Shown: positions 41,681 to 50,643 of the stretch, one piece after another
How the letters are laid out: each line of letters begins with the position of its first letter
Position numbering within the stretch: the first letter of the stretch is position 1
NCBI GenBank assembly: GCA_002345965.1
Contig: DDTF01000039.1
Span: 269 to 64,268, forward strand
From: Flammeovirgaceae bacterium UBA2371
GTDB taxonomy: Bacteria > Bacteroidota > Bacteroidia > Cytophagales > Cyclobacteriaceae
Reading direction: 5' to 3'
DNA: 64,000 bases
Notes under the pieces: generated by a model
The model's database searches: none
Seen by the model: the letters and a program-made list of their open reading frames with translations, nothing else
Told to the model about the DNA's origin: nothing
Position numbers and translations under genes: made by a program

Positions 41681-42913
41681 ATGCAGAGACGTATACTGAC
41701 TCTTGCCCTACTATTCTTTACCACTATTTGCTTTTCGCAGCATTATGGATTTAAAGTAGAGGGAGATAAGAAAAAAGTTATTATTCCGGTAGAAATATTG
41801 AATAACATGGTGGTAGTACCTGTGGTACTCAACAACCAGGTTCCTCTTAAATTCATTCTTGATACAGGTGTACGCACTACTGTGCTTACTCAAAAAACCT
41901 ACAGCGATATCCTTGGGCTTACCTACTCCAAGGAAATTTTTATTTCCGGTCCTGGAGGTGAAAAATTAGTGGATGCTTTTGTTACTGACAATGTGACATT
42001 GGGGCTACCAGGGGTACGTGGAGAAGGACATAGCATGTTGGTGCTTCAAAAAGATTATCTCGAATTGAGAAATTACCTGGGCGCAGAAGTTCACGGCATT
42101 TTAGGATATGAATTGTTCAGCAGGTTCATTGTACAAATGGACTATCAAAAAAAGAGGATCATCCTCACGCAACCCAGATATTTCAAAAAAAAGCGCAGGT
42201 ATCAGGCCTTAAAGATTGATGTGCTGGACACCAAGCCATTTGTTGTGGCCAAAACTCAGTTTGCAGACAACACTGTAATGGAGACTAAGCTTTTGATAGA
42301 TACAGGTGCCAGCCATGGACTCGTACTCGAGCCAGATTCGGATGAACGAATTAAAATTCCTGAAAAAAATTTGAAAAGTATAATTGGCAGGGGATTGGGA
42401 GGCATAATCAACGGGCGAATAGGAAGAATTCAATCCTTGGAACTGGGTGGTTATAAAATCAATGATCTTATCGCCAATTTTCCTGATCCCGACAGCTATA
42501 GCGATACATTTTTTTTGAACGAGGCCATCAAAAGGAATGGAGCTCTTGGTGGAGAAGTGTTAAGCCGCTTTAGTATTATTTTTAATTTCCCTGACGAAGA
42601 GATCTACCTCAAAAAAAACTCGTCATTCAGAAAAAAGTTTAACAACGATATGGGTGGCCTTACCATAAAAGCAAAAGGAGCTCGGCTAAGGGCTTACGAA
42701 ATTACCAACGTAAGAGAAGGATCTCCGGGTGAACTAGCGGGGCTAAAAATTGGCGACCTTATTGTCTCTATCAATGGCAACATGGCTTACAATATGGATC
42801 TCAATCATATCAATGGGTTTTTTAATTCAAAAGAAGGCAAACGAGTAGCCATTGAAGTTGACCGAGAAGGGACACGGATAAAAGTAGAATTCAGGCTAGT
42901 CAATCAGATATGA
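41681..42913 (+). CDS. Exported retropepsin-like aspartyl protease with PDZ domain
   Basis: 410 residues with a signal peptide (TLALLFFTTICFSQ). Two retropepsin-like half-domains each carry an Asp-Thr-Gly: LKFILDTGVRTTVL (Asp61) and KLLIDTGASHG (near residue 206). A C-terminal PDZ domain follows (NVREGSPGELAGLKIGDLIVSINGNMAYN). The two DTG copies in one chain could form a single pepsin-like active site. It is a probable periplasmic protease. Its 3' end overlaps the convergent degenerate receiver gene by 10 bp. Confidence 0.9.
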   Translation: MQRRILTLALLFFTTICFSQHYGFKVEGDKKKVIIPVEILNNMVVVPVVLNNQVPLKFILDTGVRTTVLTQKTYSDILGLTYSKEIFISGPGGEKLVDAFVTDNVTLGLPGVRGEGHSMLVLQKDYLELRNYLGAEVHGILGYELFSRFIVQMDYQKKRIILTQPRYFKKKRRYQALKIDVLDTKPFVVAKTQFADNTVMETKLLIDTGASHGLVLEPDSDERIKIPEKNLKSIIGRGLGGIINGRIGRIQSLELGGYKINDLIANFPDPDSYSDTFFLNEAIKRNGALGGEVLSRFSIIFNFPDEEIYLKKNSSFRKKFNNDMGGLTIKAKGARLRAYEITNVREGSPGELAGLKIGDLIVSINGNMAYNMDLNHINGFFNSKEGKRVAIEVDREGTRIKVEFRLVNQI

Positions 42914-43380
42914 TTGGTCAGTCTTTTCAATTGTACTTTTCTTTTCTTTAGCGCTTTATAGAGATAGAGTTGTGTTTTTCTAAACTTCAGGGAGTTGGAA
43001 AGTGCCGTATAAAGAGAATGTCCATTAATGTTTTCTTTAAGTATATAATCCATTACTCCAACGCTAAACACCTCTTCGTAATTAGAATTTTTAAGTATTG
43101 CTATTGGAATGTCTTTTGTTTTCTTGTCCTTTCCCAACATTCTTACCGCATTTTTCAACTCAAGCTTCCCAATGTTGTCATCAATCAAAATGTAATTGGG
43201 ACGAAATTTGACAAGACGCTCCAGTATGGTCTTGATATCAAATGCGATTTCTGTTAGAATTCTTTTGCCCGGTACATTTCGGATACTATCAAACACTTTG
43301 CTTAACTCAATTGGATTGTTACCAACCAACAGTACGTTAAGGTCCTCGAATGATTGTTTCCCTTTTATCTCTGCCTGCAT
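42904..43380 (-). CDS. Degenerate receiver-domain protein
   Basis: 158 residues, ATG 43380. LNVLLVGNNPIELSKVF is the first receiver strand, but Gly-Asn-Asn stands where the acidic pair should be. YILIDDNIG keeps the acceptor Asp (Asp67), and the Lys in DYILKENI is present. A basic C-terminal helix (FRKTQLYLYKALKKRKVQLKRL) follows. Weak or no Mg binding is predicted, so phosphorylation is doubtful. It has no output domain and no adjacent kinase. Its 3' end overlaps the protease gene by 10 bp. Confidence 0.75.
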   Translation of the reverse strand: MQAEIKGKQSFEDLNVLLVGNNPIELSKVFDSIRNVPGKRILTEIAFDIKTILERLVKFRPNYILIDDNIGKLELKNAVRMLGKDKKTKDIPIAILKNSNYEEVFSVGVMDYILKENINGHSLYTALSNSLKFRKTQLYLYKALKKRKVQLKRLTNHI

Positions 43381-43522
43381 AACCAACTACTTGTTTTTTT
43401 ATATCCCTAAATGCCGTCCGGTAACCTATTTGACTAAGTTTATAACGCGAATTAAGTGAAAAGAATAGGGGCAATAATCAACATCTTTTCCACATTGTTG
43501 TTTTAACGCTAAAAACCAGTAT

Positions 43523-43530
43523 TAGGTTTG
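43523..43530 (+). promoter_or_regulatory. -7-like box overlapping the FAD oxidoreductase start codon
   Basis: TAGGTTTG matches TAnnTTTG exactly, with TTG at 43498-43500 (22 bp spacer). The box contains the TTG that is the only possible start codon, so either the true promoter is elsewhere or the match is accidental. Confidence 0.25.
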
Positions 43531-44637
43531 AAAAATGTCACCATTATCGGGGGTGGACTTGCCGGACTCCTTACTGCAATACAGCTGGTAAGGGCACAGA
43601 TTCCTGTGACTCTATTTGAAAAGAGACATTATCCATTTCACCGAGTTTGTGGAGAATACATTTCGAACGAAACGTTGCCATTTTTAAAGTCGTTGAATTT
43701 ATTTCCTGAGCACCTTCAACCATCACACATTAACAAATTTCAACTAACCTCAATAAATGGGAAGGCAGCCAACTTGCCTTTGAATCTTGGAGGTTTTGGT
43801 ATTAGCAGATATGCATTGGACCATTGGCTGTATCAGCAAGCGCTGCAAGATGGAGTAAAGGTATTTCATGAAGAAGTAACAAAAATTGAATATCAGGAAA
43901 ATCAATTTGAGTTGTCTACTTCTAAAAGTACAATTTCTTCAGATTTGATCGTTGGATCCTTTGGTAAGCGATCCAGATTGGACATCAACCTTGGCAGATC
44001 CTTTATAAAAAAGCGCTCACCTTATATCGGGGTTAAATATCACATACTTACAGATCACCCGCCCGACCTTATTGCCCTACATAATTTTAAAAATGGTTAT
44101 TGCGGAATAAGTAATATTGAAGATGGCAAATCTAATCTTTGCTACCTCAGTCACCGTGACAACTTAAGAAATACAGGCAACATTAAAACGATGGAAGAAG
44201 AGATCTTGTATAAGAATCCTTTTCTCAAACATATTTTTCAAAATTCTGATTTTATTTTTGATGAGCCTGAAACGATTAATGAAATTTCCTTTGAAAGCAA
44301 AGATCCGGTTGAGCATCATGTTTTGATGTGTGGCGATGCGGCAGGAATGATAACTCCATTGTGTGGTAATGGTATGGCAATCGCCATTCATTCTTCCAAA
44401 ATTCTCAGTGAACAGATCATTCAATTCTGTAGTAACCCTAATTTTACAAGAGGTGAATTGGAAGATTCATACACCAAAGCATGGACCAGTCAATTTGCAG
44501 CAAGGCTTCGTGTTGGACGACAACTACAAAAGCTTTTCGGAGCCAATGTTACTTCCAATCTTGTTGTGGGCATGGCACGATCCTTAAAGCCATTGGCTCA
44601 CTACCTGATTTCTAAAACCCATGGAAGGCCGTTTTAA
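43528..44637 (+). CDS. FAD-dependent oxidoreductase, geranylgeranyl-reductase/aromatic-hydroxylase type
   Basis: 369 residues from a TTG start (stop upstream; the GxGxxG motif at 8-13 must be included). FAD-binding features: VTIIGGGLAGLLTAIQL, the FHRVCGEYIS segment (Cys-Gly-Glu), and the second FAD motif VLMCGDAAGMITPLCGNGMAIAI (about 265-287). It belongs with flavoprotein monooxygenases and geranylgeranyl reductases. Next to a type III polyketide synthase it most likely hydroxylates or oxidises the phenolic product, or reduces a prenyl chain. It converges on the UbiA gene. Confidence 0.9.
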   Translation: MKNVTIIGGGLAGLLTAIQLVRAQIPVTLFEKRHYPFHRVCGEYISNETLPFLKSLNLFPEHLQPSHINKFQLTSINGKAANLPLNLGGFGISRYALDHWLYQQALQDGVKVFHEEVTKIEYQENQFELSTSKSTISSDLIVGSFGKRSRLDINLGRSFIKKRSPYIGVKYHILTDHPPDLIALHNFKNGYCGISNIEDGKSNLCYLSHRDNLRNTGNIKTMEEEILYKNPFLKHIFQNSDFIFDEPETINEISFESKDPVEHHVLMCGDAAGMITPLCGNGMAIAIHSSKILSEQIIQFCSNPNFTRGELEDSYTKAWTSQFAARLRVGRQLQKLFGANVTSNLVVGMARSLKPLAHYLISKTHGRPF

Positions 44638-44646
44638 AATTGATGA

Positions 44647-45546
44647 TTAGAATCCCGCTTTGATAGCCTGAATCACCTGACTGGTGTCAAGAAAGAAATA
44701 AACAAAAAAACCATTGAGGCAAATTGCAGAAATAAAATTGAGCCACATGGTACGTCCATAAGTAACCGCCTCTTCATTTTTGAAGGCTTGCGCGAGCCAA
44801 ATAAAAAAGTACATCAACACTGGAGAAAGTGATAAAAGAAATACAATAGCATATTTCATCTTATAGAAATAGATAAAATACAATGCAAAGAGAAGAACCG
44901 CCACACCAAACATTAAAGCGGTGAAAACAAATGTGCCCCTTACTCCCAATAAAAGACTAAGTGTTTTATCTCCCCTCTTCCTGTCTTCTTCATGTTGATA
45001 GACCTGAGTCATCGGATAGTTTGCCCACAGCATTAAAGTGGTGAGTAAGCCCGGAATAAGAACATTCGGGTTTTTGAAACCCGTAAAGCCAAAGGCATTA
45101 ATCCCTTCATAACACATTAAAAAAGTAAAAAAACCCTGAAAAAACCCGGTTATTATCCATCCTGAAATCGCAAATTTTTTCAGTCTGATTGACGGATGAC
45201 TGTACGCTTTAGACACCAACCCATAAACCACTAGCATGGCTGCAAACAAAAAACTGATCTTCATACCTATCAGCACAGCTACCAGGTCGAAAAATAAAGA
45301 AGTATAATAAAGTCCCTTGCGAACAGGCGGAGGGTTTTTAAGCCCACCTATACTTTTCTCATCTTTATCGAAATAACTGTTGTACCCATTACTGGCTGGA
45401 TACAGCAGTAAATGAATAATAAGAAAAGACAAAATAATTCTTGATTCAGTGAAATTAGGAGAATGGCCTAGCGCAAATAAATAAACGGGCATTAGGAAAA
45501 AAGAAAACGGTATGCGCAGATGAAGCCATGTACTGAGAGAAAACAT
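44647..45546 (-). CDS. UbiA family prenyltransferase
   Basis: 299 residues, about eight to nine membrane helices. The first Asp motif is NGYNSYFDKDEKSIGG (Asp60, Asp62), and the second Asp-rich loop is QVYQHEEDRKRGDKTLSLLLG (181-201). Both bind the Mg-diphosphate of the prenyl donor. UbiA enzymes attach isoprenoid chains to aromatic or other acceptors. It is divergent from the polyketide synthase by 50 bp, and flanked on the other side by the FAD enzyme, so its acceptor is probably the polyketide phenol. Confidence 0.9.
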   Translation of the reverse strand: MFSLSTWLHLRIPFSFFLMPVYLFALGHSPNFTESRIILSFLIIHLLLYPASNGYNSYFDKDEKSIGGLKNPPPVRKGLYYTSLFFDLVAVLIGMKISFLFAAMLVVYGLVSKAYSHPSIRLKKFAISGWIITGFFQGFFTFLMCYEGINAFGFTGFKNPNVLIPGLLTTLMLWANYPMTQVYQHEEDRKRGDKTLSLLLGVRGTFVFTALMFGVAVLLFALYFIYFYKMKYAIVFLLSLSPVLMYFFIWLAQAFKNEEAVTYGRTMWLNFISAICLNGFFVYFFLDTSQVIQAIKAGF

Positions 45547-45596
45547 ACTTGAAAACTATTTTAACCAAGTTAGGGTTTTTTGGTTTATATTGATAG

Positions 45597-46697
45597 ATGA
45601 GCTACATCACTTCCATTGGCACCGCCAATCCTCCTCATAAATTCAGTCAGCAACAGATTGCTGACTTTATGATACGAGCCATGGAGCTGAACGAAGAAGA
45701 AGCTCAACAATTAAGAATCTTATATCGCGCCAGCGGAATTGAAAATAGATATTCAGTGCTGGAAGACTATGGAACAACAGAGCAATTTAGTTTCTATAGC
45801 AATTCAAAGAATTTAGAGCCATTCCCTTCAACCAAAAGCAGACTTGAACTGTATCGAAAACAATCCGTTAACATAAGTAAAAATGCGGCATTGAAATGCC
45901 TTAACGCTCAAAACACAAATCCAAAAAATATAACTCATCTGATTGCGGTTAGCTGCACGGGTATGTATGCCCCTGGATTGGATATAGACCTAATAGAACA
46001 TCTTCAATTAAACTCTACGATTCAACGCACCTGTATTAACTTCATGGGTTGCTATGCTGCCTTCAATGCGCTCAAAGTAGCTGATTCACTTTGTGCACAA
46101 AATCCAGCAGCAATTGTACTGATAGTTTGTACTGAACTATGCAGTATCCATTTTCAAAAGGAAAACACGGAGGATAACAAATTAGCCAACGCGTTGTTTG
46201 CAGACGGATCGGCAGCACTCCTGATTCAATCAAGAGCTGGCAAGGGTGCAAGCCTCAAGATTGGTTCTTTTTTTTGTGATCTTGCACCAGACGGCAATAA
46301 AGACATGGCTTGGTCTGTTGGAAATCAGGGTTTTGAAATGAAATTGTCGAGCTACGTGCCCAATGTGATCAAGAAAGGAATAAGCAAACTCACTTCCTCT
46401 TTGTTGCAGGCCAATAAAATTAACATAAATGACATCTCCTATTTTGCCGTTCATCCAGGTGGCAAAAAAATTCTGGAAACCATTGAGCAAGAATTAGGCA
46501 TAGATAGACGCGACAACCAATTTTCCTATTCCGTTTTAAAAAAATATGGCAACATGTCATCTCCAACTGTTCTATTTGTTCTTAAGGAAATTTACGATCA
46601 GCTCAGTTCAAATGATCACAATAAGAAAATTCTAAGTTTTGGGTTTGGCCCAGGGCTTACCCTCGAAAGTCTGGTGCTGACTGTGCAAAGTACATAG
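45597..46697 (+). CDS. Type III polyketide synthase (chalcone/stilbene synthase family)
   Basis: 366 residues. The thiolase-fold catalytic triad is intact: Cys152 in INFMGCYAAFNAL, His286 in FAVHPGG and Asn319 in KYGNMSSPT. GFGPGLTLE (349-357) is the conserved C-terminal loop. It would extend an acyl-CoA or acyl-ACP starter with malonyl-CoA and cyclise it to a resorcinol, pyrone or similar ring. Bacterial relatives with a methyltransferase and a flavoenzyme (the Streptomyces griseus srs operon) make methylated phenolic lipids. The methyltransferase starts 4 bp after its stop. Confidence 0.94.
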   Translation: MSYITSIGTANPPHKFSQQQIADFMIRAMELNEEEAQQLRILYRASGIENRYSVLEDYGTTEQFSFYSNSKNLEPFPSTKSRLELYRKQSVNISKNAALKCLNAQNTNPKNITHLIAVSCTGMYAPGLDIDLIEHLQLNSTIQRTCINFMGCYAAFNALKVADSLCAQNPAAIVLIVCTELCSIHFQKENTEDNKLANALFADGSAALLIQSRAGKGASLKIGSFFCDLAPDGNKDMAWSVGNQGFEMKLSSYVPNVIKKGISKLTSSLLQANKININDISYFAVHPGGKKILETIEQELGIDRRDNQFSYSVLKKYGNMSSPTVLFVLKEIYDQLSSNDHNKKILSFGFGPGLTLESLVLTVQST

Positions 46698-46701
46698 TAA
46701 G

Positions 46702-47421
46702 ATGTCATCACGATTTTTACATCGGGCAGAGAGTATTGAAATCATGGATGACCTTACCTGTGAGGGGGAGGTAGTCAATCAAACGCTGCGGGAGCTTGAA
46801 GTAATTAATCGAATGCTGGGTGGGAATAAAGTAACACTTCATGGCATAAAAAGTCTATTAAAAACAAGCACACCACCATCTACCATTACTATCGCTGACT
46901 TGGGGTGCGGAGGGGGAGATATATTGAAAGAAATAGCATTATGGGGAAGAAAAAATAAAATGAAGCTTAAGTTGACGGGTATAGACGCCAACCCCAACAT
47001 CATTTCATTTGCAAAAATGAACACGGGGGGTTATTCAGAAATTACTTATGCCCAACAAAATGTATTGTCTAATGATTTTCGGAAGAACAAATTTGACATC
47101 ATCATCGCCACCCTTTTTACCCATCACTTTTCCGATGAAGAGCTTGTTGAATTAATCCGATCTATCAAATCTCAAAGTGCAATAGGAATTGTGATTAATG
47201 ATTTGCATCGTCATTGGTTTGCTTATCACGCCATACGTTTGCTTACCCGATATTTTTCCCGCTCTTCCATGGTTCGATTTGACGCACCTGTGTCTGTTTT
47301 AAGGGCATTCAGGCGATCAGAAATTAGGACGCTTTTAAAAAAAGCGGGGGTTGAAAACTACTCCCTCAGATGGAAATGGGCGTTTAGATGGCAGTTGATT
47401 ATCCCTTCAAGTCTGGCATAA
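46702..47421 (+). CDS. SAM-dependent methyltransferase
   Basis: 239 residues, class I Rossmann methyltransferase. TITIADLGCGGGD (61-73) is motif I, KLTGIDANPNII holds the acidic residue for the SAM ribose, and FDIIIATLFTHHF is motif IV-like. YSLRWKWAFRWQLII forms the C-terminal strand. It follows the polyketide synthase by 4 bp and presumably methylates its ring carbon or oxygen, as SrsB does for alkylresorcinols; that comparison is by gene order only. Confidence 0.92.
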   Translation: MSSRFLHRAESIEIMDDLTCEGEVVNQTLRELEVINRMLGGNKVTLHGIKSLLKTSTPPSTITIADLGCGGGDILKEIALWGRKNKMKLKLTGIDANPNIISFAKMNTGGYSEITYAQQNVLSNDFRKNKFDIIIATLFTHHFSDEELVELIRSIKSQSAIGIVINDLHRHWFAYHAIRLLTRYFSRSSMVRFDAPVSVLRAFRRSEIRTLLKKAGVENYSLRWKWAFRWQLIIPSSLA

Positions 47422-47459
47422 TTTTTCGTACTTTTATTTCGGAAATTAATACCATCTCT

Positions 47460-48011
47460 ATGAAATATGCTCATTTTGTTCTGATTGCAGCTTTGGCTGC
47501 CCTTTACTCGTGTGCCTCCAATCCTTTTGGTAAAAAGGTAAAAGAGCCTTTTAGAGGTAGTGCTTATGAGTCTAATAACCGTTGGTTTAGGGGCACAGGA
47601 AAAGGGGAGAGCTCGCAAGATAACATTGCGCTTGGCAAAGCAGATATTGCTGCTAAGGCCCAACTGGCAGGGCAAGTTAACTCTACCATGAAACAAGTAG
47701 CTGACCAATACCTGGGCCAAACTGAAAATGAAAGGGCTGCAGATGTGGCCGATAAGTTCCAGAGTCTTGTAAGACAAACGATGAATACCGAAATCGCTGA
47801 CTTAAGGAAAATGGGTCAGGAGAAATATTACAATGCTAAAACAAAAACCTACACCGTTTTTATTGCCTATGAGATCAAGAAGAACGCGATGTTCCGTTTT
47901 ATGAAAAAGCAGGCCAAGGTTGATCAAACAATTGATGAACGTCAAATGAAAATCATCGAGGAGATTTTGGACGAACAAATCAGAAAAGCGGACGAGGCAG
48001 ATAAGAACTAG
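47460..48011 (+). CDS. LPP20-like lipoprotein
   Basis: 183 residues from ATG 47460. Lipoprotein signal AALYSC (Cys18). The mature region NRWFRGTGKGESSQDNIALGKADIAAKAQLAGQVNSTMKQVADQYL is the LPP20/flagellar-assembly T-like fold, followed by KTYTVFIAYEIKKNAM and a charged C-terminal helix. It is probably an envelope structural lipoprotein. It converges closely (5 bp) on prfA. Confidence 0.78.
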   Translation: MKYAHFVLIAALAALYSCASNPFGKKVKEPFRGSAYESNNRWFRGTGKGESSQDNIALGKADIAAKAQLAGQVNSTMKQVADQYLGQTENERAADVADKFQSLVRQTMNTEIADLRKMGQEKYYNAKTKTYTVFIAYEIKKNAMFRFMKKQAKVDQTIDERQMKIIEEILDEQIRKADEADKN

Positions 48012-48016
48012 ACCTT

Positions 48017-49084
48017 CTACTTGGCTTCAGTCATCCGCTCGGCTGTTTCGGCAATTTTCAGTCTTTGAATGAATTCATCGATCTCCCCATTCATTACTGC
48101 GGGTAAGTTATACTGGGTATAGCCGATGCGATGATCTGTAACACGACTTTGTGGATAGTTGTAAGTCCTGATTTTCTCTGAACGATCACCACTTCTCACT
48201 TGCGACTTTCTTGCGGCTCCAATTTGAGAGGCTTGCTTTTCAACCTCCATTTCGTATAGTTTAGTGCGTAGCATTTGAAGGGCCCTCTCACGGTTGCCAT
48301 GCTGAGAACGTTCTACCTGACAAGTAACCACAATACCAGTTGGTTTGTGGGTCATTTGCACCTTAGTCTCCACCTTGTTCACATTTTGTCCTCCTGCGCC
48401 TCCAGAACGTGATGTCTGCACTTCAATATCAGCTGGATTAATTTCTACATCTACTTCTTCAGCTTCCGGTAATACGATCACACTGGCCGCTGAGGTATGC
48501 ACCCTTCCTTGTTGCTCAGTATCAGGAACGCGCTGAACCCTGTGTACACCCGATTCGTATTTCAAAATACCATATGCACCATCCCCTTCTACAGCACTTA
48601 TTACCTCCTTGTAGCCCCCAGCAGTACCTTCGGTTACATCTAAAACCGTCAACTTAAGGCCTCTTTCATCGCAAAATCGTTCATACATGCGGTAAAGATC
48701 CCCCGCAAAAATGGCAGCCTCATCGCCACCTGTGCCCGCCCGAATCTCCAATACCGCATTTTTATAGTCATTGGGATCTTTGGGCATCAGTTGAACTTTG
48801 AGCTCCTCTTCAATAGCCTCTTTTTTGGGAGCCAACTCCTCCAATTCCATCTTGGCCAGCTCCCTCATCTCCTGATCTTTTTCCTTTTCCAACACCTCTT
48901 TGGCGTGTTTTAAGTCGTTGAGTATGTTCTGGTAGGTCTTGTACTTAACCACTACCTTTTCCAGATCACGATATTCCTTACTCAGCTGGGTAAATTTCTT
49001 TTGATCTTTCATCAGATCAGGCTGCATGAGCAATTGCCCAATCTCCTCAAATCGACCCTTTATTTCTTCCAGTTTTCTTATCAT
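48017..49084 (-). CDS. prfA: Peptide chain release factor 1
   Basis: 355 residues. The codon-recognition motif is Pro-Asp-Thr in RVPDTEQQGR (187-189), of the RF1 PxT type rather than RF2 SPF. The catalytic Gly-Gly-Gln (231-233) lies in RSGGAGGQNVNK. It ends translation at UAA and UAG. No programmed frameshift is present, as expected for RF1. A -7 box at 49102-49109 precedes it. Confidence 0.96.
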   Translation of the reverse strand: MIRKLEEIKGRFEEIGQLLMQPDLMKDQKKFTQLSKEYRDLEKVVVKYKTYQNILNDLKHAKEVLEKEKDQEMRELAKMELEELAPKKEAIEEELKVQLMPKDPNDYKNAVLEIRAGTGGDEAAIFAGDLYRMYERFCDERGLKLTVLDVTEGTAGGYKEVISAVEGDGAYGILKYESGVHRVQRVPDTEQQGRVHTSAASVIVLPEAEEVDVEINPADIEVQTSRSGGAGGQNVNKVETKVQMTHKPTGIVVTCQVERSQHGNRERALQMLRTKLYEMEVEKQASQIGAARKSQVRSGDRSEKIRTYNYPQSRVTDHRIGYTQYNLPAVMNGEIDEFIQRLKIAETAERMTEAK

Positions 49085-49101
49085 ATAATAAAATGCGGAT
49101 G

Positions 49102-49109
49102 CAAAGTTA
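49102..49109 (-). promoter_or_regulatory. -7 box of prfA
   Basis: TAACTTTG on the complement, 17 bp before the prfA ATG at 49084. No TTG at -33. Confidence 0.4.
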
Positions 49110-49146
49110 GTAATTGCACTTGAGCCAGCCTATTTGCCCTAAAGGT

Positions 49147-49176
49147 TTGAGCGTGGGCGTTCCAAGGTTAACTTTG
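49147..49176 (+). promoter_or_regulatory. Consensus promoter upstream of the 49.2-kb lipoprotein gene
   Basis: TTG at 49147-49149, exactly 19 bp spacer, TAACTTTG at 49169-49176, and ATG 20 bp further. This is the best match to the phylum consensus in the window. Confidence 0.7.
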
Positions 49177-49196
49177 TTTATTAATACATAGATCCT

Positions 49197-49676
49197 ATGA
49201 AAAAGTTGTTGCCTTTTGTTTTATTAATCATTTTGGGTTGCCAGGGCAGCCTTACCGAAGAACAAAAAAAGGAAATGAGGGAGGGCATGAAAGCCAATGA
49301 AATAGTAAAAATATCAGATGCCGAAATTACCGCAGCCGCATTCCAATATGGCAGAAGTATTTCAGATAAAATAACCAATCAGGTATCTCTAGACCCTCAG
49401 TTAACCGCTGAGCTTCAGCAGCAATATCATGTTAAGATATTTCCGCTTGCCCCTGGCGACTCACTCTTAATGGAAATTGAACAGCAGCTGATAGAAGCCT
49501 ATACCACTGCCTCCGACATTAACCTGACAGATAATGTTCAAAAAATTGGCACCGATTCTTTGCTCTACACCTTGCCTGTGATGAACACCTTGCCAGACGG
49601 ATCCGTTGTTTTCAAATATGCTTTAGGAATACGCATGCCTACAAAGGCTGTGGTTCAGTCTATGGAGAAAAAATAA
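49197..49676 (+). CDS. Hypothetical lipoprotein, DUF3365-like
   Basis: 159 residues with lipoprotein signal LLIILGC (Cys15). The mature chain is acidic and helical at first (LTEEQKKEMREGMKANEIVKISDAEITAAAFQYGRSI), and ends with YTLPVMNTLPDGSVVFKYALGIRMPTKAVVQSM. The layout resembles exported haem- or ligand-binding DUF3365 proteins, but no CxxCH is present, so the family link is weak. It has a consensus promoter and converges on the LD-carboxypeptidase gene with a 2-bp gap. Confidence 0.7.
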   Translation: MKKLLPFVLLIILGCQGSLTEEQKKEMREGMKANEIVKISDAEITAAAFQYGRSISDKITNQVSLDPQLTAELQQQYHVKIFPLAPGDSLLMEIEQQLIEAYTTASDINLTDNVQKIGTDSLLYTLPVMNTLPDGSVVFKYALGIRMPTKAVVQSMEKK

Positions 49677-49678
49677 AT

Positions 49679-50581
49679 CTAGTCAAATGTTAGGCTGGAA
49701 GTATCACCATCAACCAATAAAGTAGCTGATGCTCCATAGCGCCAAGCTAAATTGGGTGCCTCATGCCCTATAGGGAAGTTAAAAGCAACGGGATATGAAT
49801 ACTCAGATACCTTATCCAACATTATTTCTTCCATTGTAAAATTGAATGGTCGCTCCGTATCCTTTAAGTTAGTCATATGGCCCACTACTAAGCCTGAAAG
49901 TTGCGAGAGCTTACCTGCTCTTTTCAATTGCATCATCATCCTGTCAATTTTATAGCGCAGCTCATCTACTTCTTCTACAATTAATATTTTCCCAGTGGTA
50001 TCGGGAGCACTAGCTGTTCCTAATGAGTCGGCAAGCAATGACAAATTACCCCCAATGACTTGCCCTTTTCCAATTCCATTCCGATTATAACTATTTCCTT
50101 TCTCTGCGATTATGGGATGTGAATTGGCGAAAAGTATTTGCCTTAAACTTTCAACTGATTCTTCGTACTCGGGCTTTGAATATTGAGAGGGCATACAACC
50201 ATGAATACTTTGAAATCCAAGTTGATGGATTTTAAGGTGAAGGGCGGTGATGTCACTAAAGCCAATTATCCATTTGGGGTTTCTGACAAACTTTTCAAAA
50301 TCCAGTTGATCCAGGATTCGAGTGGTGCCATAACCACCTCTGCCACAAAAAATAGCAACAATGCTTTTATCATCCAGCATTTGCTGCAAATCATCCAGGC
50401 GGTCTGCATCAGGTGCAGCCAGATAATTTTTGTCAATGGCATAACAATGTTTGCCCAACTTGACTTTCAATCCCCACGATTCTATGACTTGTCTTCCCTT
50501 TAATAATACTTCTTCATTTATTTTTCCGGCAGGCACCACAATGCCTACTGTATCTCCTTTGTTGAGTGCGGATATGTGCAT
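49679..50581 (-). CDS. LD-carboxypeptidase (peptidase S66)
   Basis: 300 residues. The nucleophile is Ser109 in IIGFSDITALH, preceded by CGRGGYGTTRIL; the catalytic Glu is in VEEVDELRYKIDRMM and the His in PIGHEAPNLAWRYG. S66 enzymes cut the L-Lys(or DAP)-D-Ala bond of muropeptide tetrapeptides in peptidoglycan recycling; MccF-type members cleave microcin C analogues. No signal peptide, so cytoplasmic. It lies just downstream of the terminator of the uppS-bamA-ompH block. Confidence 0.92.
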   Translation of the reverse strand: MHISALNKGDTVGIVVPAGKINEEVLLKGRQVIESWGLKVKLGKHCYAIDKNYLAAPDADRLDDLQQMLDDKSIVAIFCGRGGYGTTRILDQLDFEKFVRNPKWIIGFSDITALHLKIHQLGFQSIHGCMPSQYSKPEYEESVESLRQILFANSHPIIAEKGNSYNRNGIGKGQVIGGNLSLLADSLGTASAPDTTGKILIVEEVDELRYKIDRMMMQLKRAGKLSQLSGLVVGHMTNLKDTERPFNFTMEEIMLDKVSEYSYPVAFNFPIGHEAPNLAWRYGASATLLVDGDTSSLTFD

Positions 50582-50594
50582 TGGGAAAAGTAAT

Positions 50595-50621
50595 AAAAAA
50601 ACCCTGTCAATGACAGGGTTT
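50595..50621 (-). terminator. Intrinsic terminator of the uppS-bamA-ompH operon
   Basis: AAACCCTGTCA and TGACAGGGTTT form a perfect hairpin at about 50599-50621. On the minus strand the hairpin is followed by seven T. It lies directly after the last ompH stop. Confidence 0.85.
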
Positions 50622-50643
50622 AGTAATCTATAGCTAAATACAA

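Noticed and set aside
47358..47777. 139-codon frame on the minus strand
   Set aside because: It lies antisense to the methyltransferase end and the LPP20-like lipoprotein, has no signal or motif, and its composition follows the sense genes.
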